Origin: Niveispirillum sp048066115 | Lineage (GTDB): Bacteria > Pseudomonadota > Alphaproteobacteria > Azospirillales > Azospirillaceae | Length of the DNA stretch: 64,000 nucleotides | Direction of reading: 5' to 3' | Assembly: GCF_048066115.1 (NCBI RefSeq) | Contig: NZ_JBLTYX010000013.1 | Location: forward strand, 1-64,000 | Shown here: in pieces, positions 8,435 through 16,246 of the stretch | Layout of the letters: the number at the start of each line of letters is the position of its first letter | Position numbering within the stretch: the stretch's first letter is position 1 | The notes under the pieces: model-generated | What the model saw: only the letters and a program-made list of their open reading frames with translations | Told to the model about the DNA's origin: nothing | Database searches by the model: none | Made by a program: the position numbers and the translations under genes

Positions 8435-11400
8435 ATGGTTACTTCGAAATATCTGCTCATTGCCGGTTCGATGGCTGCCGCGATTCTCATGTTCAATTCA
8501 GCACAGGCGCAGTCGCTTGTAACCATTCCAGCACCGCCGGTCATTACCGCGGTCGATTCGAACGGTGTCGACCTGATCGCCGGTGCGATCACGGTGCCTG
8601 GCGAAAGCTTCAGTATCGGCGTTGAGGGTGAAGGCGGGTTGAGCTTCTCCCGCTTCCTCACACGGGATTCCTGGCGACACAACCTTGTCGGCGGCATCAA
8701 TGTCGCCGGCTCCGTCTATACGGTTTCCGTGGGCAACTCGTCGGAGAGTTTCACGCTCAGCGGCGGAGTTTTCACTTCCGACCAGCGCCAGGGATCCACC
8801 CTCACCTTGAGCGGTGGCGTCTACACATTCACGATGCGCGACGGCACCGTGGCCTTGTTTTCAACCGGCACGGGCCCTTTGGCCGGGTGGTACTGGAACT
8901 GGTCCAATGCAGGCGCCATCACGTCAATGACTTTCCCGAATGGCGAGAAGCGTACCTGGAATTATAAGTCGGCGACGGTTTGTCATCCAAATCCGGCCAG
9001 CGGCGTCGGCTGTTTTCCGATTTCCCGGCTTCAGAGCGTCACTAATAATTTAGGATATCAAATTAAGTTCGAATATCAGAGCAATACGGCCACATGGGTG
9101 GCTCATGAATGGTTGGCGCTGAAATCCGTATCGGCCATTAACATGGCATACGATGCATGCGATCCGATGGCGGATAGCTGCCCGAATACAAATACGGTTG
9201 GCCCCAAGTTTACCTATACCGGGCCCACCAACTCTGCGAACGGCCCGACGGAGGCCACCGATTCGCTGGGGCGGACAACCAAATATACGTTTACCAACGG
9301 CGTTCTCACCGGCATCCGCCGGCCCTCCAGCCCTAGCGCCGACAACGTCACCATCGCGTATGACGGCACCACTAACCGCGTGGACCTTGTCACCAACGGC
9401 TCGGTTCCGACCAAGTACAGCTATTCAAGCCCGTCAACCGAACGGATCGTCACCATCGGCAGCTTGCCGATGATTTCGGGTTCGCAATACACGACCAAGC
9501 GCACGGTGAGCGTCAAGATCGCGACGTCCACGGTGACATCCGACCAGGATGGCATGAACCGCACGACCAGCTATCAGTATGATGCGTACAACCGTGTGAC
9601 CCGCGTGACCCGGCCTTCGGGAGCCTATACCGGCTTCGAATACGACCAGCGCGGTAATGTGAAGAAGATGACACAGGTGGCCAGCGTTCCCAATACGCCG
9701 GCAAACATCGTGACGGAGGCCTCATACCCCGAGACCTGTGCTACTGCCATTACATGTAATAAGCCGCAGACGGTTACTGATCCCGCCGGCAATATCACCT
9801 CTTTCGAATATAGCACCGTGCATGGTGGTGTCACCAAGGTTACATCTCCGGCTGTTGGCTCAGATCAACCGGAGACGCGCCTGAGCTACACCCAGCTATT
9901 CGCCTACTACAAGAATAGCCTGGGCACGGTGATCCAGGCGCCGACCGGGGTCCACAAGCTGACCGGTTCCTCGCAATGCCGCAGCGGCGGTGTGACTTGT
10001 GCGACAAACCTGGAAACGCGGACCACGACGAGCTATGGCACCAGCACCACGGCCAACAATCTGCTGCCGATCAGCGTGACCATGTTCGGTGCCGACAATT
10101 CGGCGACCAGCACGACCTCAATCGAGTATGACAATGCCGGCAACGTGAAGAATGTCGACGGGCCGCTGTCCGGCGACGCGGACAAGACGCGCTACCGGTT
10201 CGATGCCATGCGCCAGATGGTCGGCGTCATCATGCCGGACCCTGACGGTGCCGGCCCCCGTCGCCTGCAGGCGACCCGGATGACCTACAATGTGGACGGT
10301 CAGTTGACCGTGACGGAGGTGGGGTCGATCGCCAGCCAATCGGATGCGGACTGGGCCAGCACCGGTCCCAATGGCTTCACGATGGCTCAGAAAGCGGTCG
10401 TCGATGTGGACGGCATGGGCCGACGCATCCGTGAAACCCTTTATGGTGGCAGCACGATCTACAATCTGCGCCAGTATTCATACGACAATGTCAGCCGGCT
10501 TGACTGTGCGGCCGCCCGCATGAACCCCGCAACGTTCGGCAGTCCGCCGACTAGTGCCTGCACATTGCCCGCATCGGGTGGCGATGGCAGTTATGATCGT
10601 ATTACCCAGACCAGCTACAACAATGCCAATGACATCACGGCGGTGACGGAGGCCTTGGGTACCAGCGGCCTGCGGGGCACGCAACGCACCGGGATTGCCC
10701 GTAGCTACAACAGCAAGGGCTTGGTGGAAACTGTTACCGATGCCCTGGGCAACACGACCAAGTACGAATATGATAATTTCGATCGCGTGCAGAAGATCAT
10801 TTATCCGGACGCCGGCGGCGCCCAGGGCAGCCTGTCCACGGATGATTTCGAGACCTTCACCTATGACGGTGCCGGCCGCGTCCATACTTTCAAGAAGCGC
10901 AAAGGTGGAGGGACCAGCAAGACCTTCACCATCACTTATGACCAGATGGGTAGGGTGAAGCAGCGCACCACGGTGTCGGGCACGGCGCAGGCCGATGATT
11001 TCACGACCAACTTCACCTATGACAATCTCGGCAATCCGAAGACCACTATCGAAGGCGGCGTGACCGTAACCTACGGCTATGACGCGCTGGGGCGGCGCAC
11101 ATCGGAGGAGACCACGTCGCTGGGTGTCGTTTCCTCGGAATATGATGCGGCCGGCCGCCGCACGAAGGTGACCTGGCCTGGCAATACCTTTTATGTCACC
11201 TATGAGTACGATACGGTCGGCAACCTGACCTATGTGCGGGAGAACGGGGCTACTTCGGGCGCCGGTGTGCTGGCTGCCTACAGCTACGATGATCTGGGGC
11301 GCCGTACGGGCATGACCTTCGGCAATGGGGTGACGACCGGTTATGGCTACGACGCCATCAACCGTCTCTCCAGCCTCAGCCACAATCCGGCTGGCACCGA

Positions 11401-12748
11401 TTTCGACCAGAGCGTCACGTTCAGCTATAATGCCGCAAGCCAGATCGCCGAACGTGTGGCCAGCAACGAAACGAAATACACGCGCCCGGCACCGGCCAAG
11501 ATCGACCGTTCCTACGTGATCGACCGGCTGAACCGCGTGGCCCAGGCCCGCAATCATTTCAACGGCGGCGGCGTACCCCAATATTCCACCGCCACCTTCA
11601 GCCACGACCCTGCCAGCAACGTGACCGGCGACGGGACCGTCAGCTATGGCTATGACAGCCGCAATCGTCTGATCTCAGGCAATAGTGCCACATTGACTTA
11701 CGATCCGGTGGGACGTCTGGCGCAAGTCTCGAAAACCGTGGTGCGGCGGTTCCTGTATGACGGAAACAGGATCATCGGGGAGTATAATCAGTCCGGTACC
11801 TTGGTGAAGCGTTTCGTTCACGGTGTCGGCACCGACAATCCTCTGGTCTGGTACGAGGGCAGCAGCCGTCGCTCGTTGTTGGCTGATGAACGCGGCTCGA
11901 TCGTCGCCTGGACCGACAGCAGCGGTACGGCTACCGCCTATACCTACGATGCCTATGGCACGCCGGGGGCGGCAAATGACGGGCTCTTCCAGTACACGGG
12001 GCAGATTTGGTTGTCCGAGGTGGGGGTCTATCATTACAAGGCCCGCGCCTATTCCCCGACGTTGGGACGGTTTCTCCAGACGGACCCGATCGGCTATGCC
12101 GACGGTATGAACCTCTATGCCTATGTCGGGAATGATCCGATCAACCGTGTCGATCCTTTGGGATTGGCTGACATGCTGCCGGAAATCGTGGTTACGGCAA
12201 ATCGTCTGCAGCCCTTTGGCATGCGACTGAACTTTCAGAGCTTCGGTACCTTTGGAATGGAAGATATCGAACTGCCGGAGATCGTGATTGATGACAATGC
12301 GAAGCCGGGCTGCGACGAAAGTTTATTGGCAACCGCAAACGATCTTGCAAAATGGGGTGATGCCTTTGATTCAGTAGGCGATCAGACACTTGTTGCTGCG
12401 GGAGGCGTTTCAGTGGCAGGCTTGGTGTTCGGGGCAACGGGTATTGGCTTGCCAGCCGGGGTTACAGCTCAGGGCGTTTCAGGCGCATTGGCCGCAGGGG
12501 GCACTCTAGCCAAACTCGGCGGCTCATTTTTGTCAGTTGGTGCTCATGTCTATGCTTCAATTGCGACGGGCAATCGTTCATTCATGGGGCCAGCAATTCT
12601 GTATGCGGTCGCTGGTGTAGCACCCGTTGGAGCAAAACCTTTTAACCTAGGTCCTGTTACCTCCTACTTCCAAGATAAAATGGCAGATTCTGGTTCTGAA
12701 TTTGCGGGCTTCGGGAATATTCCTGCAAATTGCGGAGAGGTGAAATAA
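8435..12748 (+). CDS. Secreted Rhs/YD-repeat protein with variable C-terminal tip
   Basis: A 1437-residue polymorphic-toxin-like protein. A Sec signal peptide (about 1-25, ending NSAQA) is followed by an N-terminal beta-rich region, many YD repeats (about 190-1140; e.g. YEYDNFDRV, YSYDDLGRRTGM) and the RHS core (about 1150-1244) ending in GNDPINRVDPLGL. After the core comes a 193-residue tip with a LPEIVVTA linker and a long Gly/Ala-rich hydrophobic stretch. The tip is visibly more AT-rich than the barrel, as expected of a swapped toxin module. The start at 8435 is chosen because GAGGA lies 6 nt upstream and a clean signal peptide follows; an ATG at 8366 is in frame but adds a non-signal extension. 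No toxin family was recognised in the tip. Confidence 0.9.
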   Translation: MVTSKYLLIAGSMAAAILMFNSAQAQSLVTIPAPPVITAVDSNGVDLIAGAITVPGESFSIGVEGEGGLSFSRFLTRDSWRHNLVGGINVAGSVYTVSVGNSSESFTLSGGVFTSDQRQGSTLTLSGGVYTFTMRDGTVALFSTGTGPLAGWYWNWSNAGAITSMTFPNGEKRTWNYKSATVCHPNPASGVGCFPISRLQSVTNNLGYQIKFEYQSNTATWVAHEWLALKSVSAINMAYDACDPMADSCPNTNTVGPKFTYTGPTNSANGPTEATDSLGRTTKYTFTNGVLTGIRRPSSPSADNVTIAYDGTTNRVDLVTNGSVPTKYSYSSPSTERIVTIGSLPMISGSQYTTKRTVSVKIATSTVTSDQDGMNRTTSYQYDAYNRVTRVTRPSGAYTGFEYDQRGNVKKMTQVASVPNTPANIVTEASYPETCATAITCNKPQTVTDPAGNITSFEYSTVHGGVTKVTSPAVGSDQPETRLSYTQLFAYYKNSLGTVIQAPTGVHKLTGSSQCRSGGVTCATNLETRTTTSYGTSTTANNLLPISVTMFGADNSATSTTSIEYDNAGNVKNVDGPLSGDADKTRYRFDAMRQMVGVIMPDPDGAGPRRLQATRMTYNVDGQLTVTEVGSIASQSDADWASTGPNGFTMAQKAVVDVDGMGRRIRETLYGGSTIYNLRQYSYDNVSRLDCAAARMNPATFGSPPTSACTLPASGGDGSYDRITQTSYNNANDITAVTEALGTSGLRGTQRTGIARSYNSKGLVETVTDALGNTTKYEYDNFDRVQKIIYPDAGGAQGSLSTDDFETFTYDGAGRVHTFKKRKGGGTSKTFTITYDQMGRVKQRTTVSGTAQADDFTTNFTYDNLGNPKTTIEGGVTVTYGYDALGRRTSEETTSLGVVSSEYDAAGRRTKVTWPGNTFYVTYEYDTVGNLTYVRENGATSGAGVLAAYSYDDLGRRTGMTFGNGVTTGYGYDAINRLSSLSHNPAGTDFDQSVTFSYNAASQIAERVASNETKYTRPAPAKIDRSYVIDRLNRVAQARNHFNGGGVPQYSTATFSHDPASNVTGDGTVSYGYDSRNRLISGNSATLTYDPVGRLAQVSKTVVRRFLYDGNRIIGEYNQSGTLVKRFVHGVGTDNPLVWYEGSSRRSLLADERGSIVAWTDSSGTATAYTYDAYGTPGAANDGLFQYTGQIWLSEVGVYHYKARAYSPTLGRFLQTDPIGYADGMNLYAYVGNDPINRVDPLGLADMLPEIVVTANRLQPFGMRLNFQSFGTFGMEDIELPEIVIDDNAKPGCDESLLATANDLAKWGDAFDSVGDQTLVAAGGVSVAGLVFGATGIGLPAGVTAQGVSGALAAGGTLAKLGGSFLSVGAHVYASIATGNRSFMGPAILYAVAGVAPVGAKPFNLGPVTSYFQDKMADSGSEFAGFGNIPANCGEVK

Positions 12749-13051
12749 ATGACTGAAATGACTATGTTTTTTGTGCTTATGGTCTTCGTGTGGAGTGGCG
12801 TAATGATGCGCCACTTGCCTTTTAATGCCGTTGCGGTGATATCAAAAAAGAAGAAACGATATAAAAAATCGATCAAGGCTGATATAGGATTCTCAATGTT
12901 CTTTGGGTTTTTTACATTGATACTTACTGTTTTTGCGTTGACCAATTGGCTGCCCGCCAACGTCATGATTGGATTTTTATTGATATCTTGTTGTATTAGC
13001 CTAGTTGTCGTGGGGTTGGGGTTACAGGAAGAGAGTGATCTAAATAAATGA
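12749..13051 (+). CDS. Small 3-TM membrane protein, candidate immunity protein for the Rhs tip
   Basis: A 100-residue protein with three hydrophobic helices (about 5-20, 48-67, 72-92) and a Lys/Arg-rich cytoplasmic loop (KKKKRYKKS, about 34-42). Its ATG follows the Rhs stop codon with no gap, and a strong Shine-Dalgarno (GGAGAGG) lies inside the end of the Rhs gene, so the two are co-translated. Small genes in exactly this position encode immunity proteins in Rhs systems. A membrane protein would suit a toxin tip that acts on membranes. The role is inferred from position only; I recognise no family. Confidence 0.7.
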   Translation: MTEMTMFFVLMVFVWSGVMMRHLPFNAVAVISKKKKRYKKSIKADIGFSMFFGFFTLILTVFALTNWLPANVMIGFLLISCCISLVVVGLGLQEESDLNK

Positions 13052-13128
13052 TGGCTTGCACTTTATCCCCATATTTAAGAGGGGTTATTTTAAAATTAAA
13101 TTATATCTTGCCAAAATTTATTCTGTAA
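13052..13128. terminator. AT-rich gap with weak hairpin between the Rhs unit and gspF
   Basis: Convergent gap of 77 bp, strongly AT-rich. A CCCC/GGGG hairpin (13067-13084) with a 10-nt loop is followed by TTATTTT, a weak terminator candidate for the Rhs unit. I saw no direct repeats matching the other island edge near 7472. Confidence 0.3.
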
Positions 13129-14364
13129 TCACACTGCAATCTCATTGATGCTCATGATCCCGGAGATCAGCGCCGCGAAGATCACCCCGATCAGCCCGCC
13201 CAGCACCAGCGTCAACCCCGGCACCAGCAGCGCCAGGAACCGTTCCAGCGCCGTGGACCGTTCCCGTTCCAGCAGCTGGGCCAGATCTGACAGCGCGCGG
13301 GGCAGGGCCGCCGTCTGCTCGGCCAGGGCCATCAGCCGGGTCAGCCGCTGCGGAAACAGCGGTTCCGCCGCCATGGCCCGGCTCAGCGCCGCACCACCGC
13401 GCACGCGGTCGCGGATGCGGGCGGCGGCGGTGGCCAGGGCGCGGTTGTTCAGGCAGGTGGTGGCGGTGGCCAGCGCATCGGCCAGCGGCACGCCGCCCGT
13501 CAGCAAGGCGGCCAGCGTGCGGGTATAGATCGCCACCTCCGCATCCCGGATCAGGCGGCCCAACGGTCCCGTCCGGCGTAGGACCCAACTGTCCATGGCC
13601 AGCCTTGCCGCCGGCCGGCGGCGCAGCCGGACCAGGGCCAGCCCGCCCAGCGCGGTGAGCAGCAGCAACCAAGGACCATTCTCGCCTAAGAACCGTCCCG
13701 CGGCCAGCACGGCGGCCGTGCTGGCCGGCAGGCGGGTGTTGCTGCCTTCGAACAGGCTTTCGAACTGCGGGATGACGTAACCGGTCAGCAGCGCCAGCGC
13801 CGCTATGGTCAGGAAAGTCACCAGGGCCGGATAGATAAGGGCGGAGACCAGCTTCTGCCGGAACTTGGCGCGGCTTTCCTCCAACTCCGCCAGATGGGTC
13901 AGGCTGACGGCCAGGCCGCCGCCCTGTTCGCCGGCCGCCACCATGCCCTGGCTTTCCGGCGGGAACAGGGGACCGTGCGCCGCCATGGCGCGGGCCAGCC
14001 CCTCGCCGGCGCGCACGCGTCGGCGTAGATCCGCCACCAGGCCGCGGGACAGGGGCCGTCCCATCTGCTCGCCCACCAGCCCCAGGGCCGGTTCCAGCGC
14101 GATCCCCGCCTCCAGCAGGTTGGCCAAGTCGCGCAGCAGCGCCAGCCGCTCCGCGGCCGTCAGGACAGGGGCACGGAACAGACCGTGCCCGCCGTCCGCG
14201 GTTGCGCGCACGGGCCGCAAGGCCAGCGGCGACAGGCCGCGGGCCCGTAGCAGGTCCAGGGCCGCCCGTTCGCTGCCGGCCGCGACCTGCCCGCTCTCCC
14301 GCGTGCCGTCGGCGCGCAGGGCCTTGTAGCGGAAGGATGCGGCCTCACCCGGCCTTGGCGACAC
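13129..14364 (-). CDS. gspF: T2SS inner-membrane platform protein GspF
   Basis: Polytopic platform protein of the T2SS. The 411-residue product has the two tandem GspF domains (about 75-195 and 275-395), each followed by TM helices. Family features include LANLLEAGIALEPAL, ESQGMVAAGEQGG and a second LLTGGVPLADAL. The GTG start at 14364 overlaps the end of gspE by 20 nt. The stop lies directly against the AT-rich island, and the C-terminus (GVIFAALISGIMSINEIAV) looks complete, so the island did not truncate the gene. Confidence 0.95.
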   Translation of the reverse strand: MSPRPGEAASFRYKALRADGTRESGQVAAGSERAALDLLRARGLSPLALRPVRATADGGHGLFRAPVLTAAERLALLRDLANLLEAGIALEPALGLVGEQMGRPLSRGLVADLRRRVRAGEGLARAMAAHGPLFPPESQGMVAAGEQGGGLAVSLTHLAELEESRAKFRQKLVSALIYPALVTFLTIAALALLTGYVIPQFESLFEGSNTRLPASTAAVLAAGRFLGENGPWLLLLTALGGLALVRLRRRPAARLAMDSWVLRRTGPLGRLIRDAEVAIYTRTLAALLTGGVPLADALATATTCLNNRALATAAARIRDRVRGGAALSRAMAAEPLFPQRLTRLMALAEQTAALPRALSDLAQLLERERSTALERFLALLVPGLTLVLGGLIGVIFAALISGIMSINEIAV

Positions 14365-16069
14365 GCATCACCTCCTCCGGCGTCGTCAGCCCGGCCAGCA
14401 CCAGTTCGGCACCGGCTCTTGCCAGCGTGGGGAAGCCGCGTTCGGCCATGGCGCGTTCCAGCCGGTCGGCGTCGGCCCCTTCGCGGATCAGCGCGCGCAT
14501 CGTCTCGTCCACGGGCAGCCATTCGGCCAGGGCGCGGCGCCCGCGATAGCCGGTACCACCGCAGGCGGCACAGCCTTCGGCCCGCGCGATGGTCCGCGTG
14601 GCGGTCGGCAGGCCAAGGGAAACGGCATTGTCCGGTGTCAGTTCCCGCGTGCCCTTGCAATGCGGGCAGAGCGTGCGGACCAGCCGCTGCGCCAGCACGC
14701 CATTGATAGTGGCCGACAGGAGATAGGGATCGACCCCCATATCCATCAGCCGGGGCAGGGCGCCGGCGGCACTGTTGGTATGCAGGGTGGACAGCACCAG
14801 ATGGCCGGTCAATGCGGCCTGCACGGCGATGGCCGCCGTCTCTCCGTCGCGGATCTCCCCCACCAGGATCACGTCCGGATCCTGGCGCAGGAAGGAGCGC
14901 AGGACATGCGCGAAACTCAGGCCGATGGCCGGCTTCACCTGCGTCTGGTTCACCCCGTCCAGCATATATTCGACCGGATCCTCCACCGTCAGGATCTTGC
15001 GGCTGGCCGCGTCCATGCCGCGCAGCCCGGCATAGAGCGTGGTCGTCTTGCCGCTGCCCGTGGGGCCGGTGACCAGCACGATGCCATGTGGCCGGTCCAG
15101 CTCCGCCGCCAGCGCCCGTTCCACCGCTGCCGGCAGGCCCAGCCCGTCCAGCCTGGTACCACCACCGCCGGCCTGGTCCAGCACGCGCATCACCACATCC
15201 TCGCCATGGACGGTGGGCACGGTGGCCAGGCGAAAATCGATGTCGCGGCCTTCATAGGTCTGGCGGATGCGGCCGTCCTGGGGCAGGCGGCGTTCACCGA
15301 TATCCAGGCCTGCCATCACCTTCAGGCGGCTGACCAGGCCTGCCGCATCGCGCCGTGGCAGGGTTTCCGTCTCGCGCAGCAGGCCGTCGACGCGGTAGCG
15401 GATCACCAGCCGGTCGGCCATAGGCTCGACATGGATGTCGGTGGCGCGCAGCGACAGGGCCTTCTGCACCAGATCGCCCACCTGCCGCACCACCGGCCCC
15501 TCATTGGCCAGGTCGCGCAGCCGCTCCGCGTCGCCTTCCAACAGGTCCGGGGCATCCTCCCCCATCGCCGCCGTTTCCGCGGGCAGGATGCGGGCCAGCA
15601 GCGCCTCGATCTCCCGTCCCGTGGCGATGGCCCATCGCGGCTCCCGGCCCAGGGCGAAGACCAGAGCCCGGCGCAGGCGCGGGTCCAGCGGATCGGCCAG
15701 CACCACCTCCGGCATGCCATCAGGCCCCGGCAGGGGCAGCACACGATTGGCGCGCAGGAAGGCGGGGTTCAAGGTCTCGTCAGGGGCCGCCGTCACCATC
15801 GCCGCCAGCATGGCAGCGCTCCGCAGCGGCAGGCCCAGCGCCGCGGCATAGGCGGCGGCCATCGCTTCCTCCGGGATCAGGCCCAGATCCAGCAGGGTGC
15901 GGTCGATGCGTGCTCCCCCCGCGGCGCGGGCGCGGGCCAGGGCGGAGGCCGTCAGTTGACCCTGTCCGGACAGCAGCGCCAGCACCTGATGGACGGGGTG
16001 GTCGGCCCCATCGGACCCGGCCTGGAAGTGCGGTGCCTGTGCGGATGCTTCACCGGCATTGGCCATCAT
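14345..16069 (-). CDS. gspE: T2SS ATPase GspE
   Basis: Cytoplasmic hexameric ATPase that drives pseudopilus assembly. The 574-residue product has an N1E/N2E-type N-terminal region (about 25-160), a Walker A (GPTGSGKTTTL, about 335-345), an Asp box, a Walker B region (DPDVILVGEIRDGETA), the His box (STLHTN) and the C-terminal zinc tetracysteine (CPHC, then CAAC about 30 residues later). It is the first gene of the operon and overlaps gspF. All catalytic motifs are intact. Confidence 0.97.
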   Translation of the reverse strand: MMANAGEASAQAPHFQAGSDGADHPVHQVLALLSGQGQLTASALARARAAGGARIDRTLLDLGLIPEEAMAAAYAAALGLPLRSAAMLAAMVTAAPDETLNPAFLRANRVLPLPGPDGMPEVVLADPLDPRLRRALVFALGREPRWAIATGREIEALLARILPAETAAMGEDAPDLLEGDAERLRDLANEGPVVRQVGDLVQKALSLRATDIHVEPMADRLVIRYRVDGLLRETETLPRRDAAGLVSRLKVMAGLDIGERRLPQDGRIRQTYEGRDIDFRLATVPTVHGEDVVMRVLDQAGGGGTRLDGLGLPAAVERALAAELDRPHGIVLVTGPTGSGKTTTLYAGLRGMDAASRKILTVEDPVEYMLDGVNQTQVKPAIGLSFAHVLRSFLRQDPDVILVGEIRDGETAAIAVQAALTGHLVLSTLHTNSAAGALPRLMDMGVDPYLLSATINGVLAQRLVRTLCPHCKGTRELTPDNAVSLGLPTATRTIARAEGCAACGGTGYRGRRALAEWLPVDETMRALIREGADADRLERAMAERGFPTLARAGAELVLAGLTTPEEVMRVAKAG

Positions 16070-16111
16070 CTGCCGTCTCCCACGCGCACCGACTTTAGAG
16101 AATGTTTCCAG

Positions 16112-16140
16112 TCATAATCCCTTATCGGTCGATGGGACAA
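16112..16140 (-). promoter_or_regulatory. Candidate sigma70-type promoter of the T2SS operon
   Basis: On the minus strand a TTGTCC (-35) is separated by exactly 17 bp from TTATGA (-10), ending about 43 nt before the gspE start. Spacing is ideal; hexamer matches are moderate. Confidence 0.4.
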
Positions 16141-16168
16141 GATTTTGCTGCCGCCGGGACCGGCGCTG

Positions 16169-16215
16169 ATCGCCGATGATGATGGTGAACCGCGCACCCC
16201 ATCATCGTCGGCGAT
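16169..16215. repeat. 17-bp inverted repeat between the GH127 gene and gspE
   Basis: Arms 16169-16185 and 16199-16215 pair over 17 positions with a single G-T wobble and a 13-nt loop. It sits after the GH127 stop and before the gspE promoter. No T-run follows on the minus strand, so a classical intrinsic terminator is not proven. It may be a terminator aided by Rho, an insulator or a REP-like element. Confidence 0.6.
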
Positions 16216-16246
16216 GTCTTCCGGGACGATGCCTTCGAGTGTGTGC

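Noticed and set aside
10478..11605. A 375-codon minus-strand frame inside the Rhs gene
   Set aside because: Arises from the periodic YD-repeat codons on the other strand; no start context or domain.
7472..13128. Attachment sites or direct repeats bounding the Rhs island
   Set aside because: No convincing direct repeat pair was found at the two edges by eye, and no integrase or transposase gene is present.
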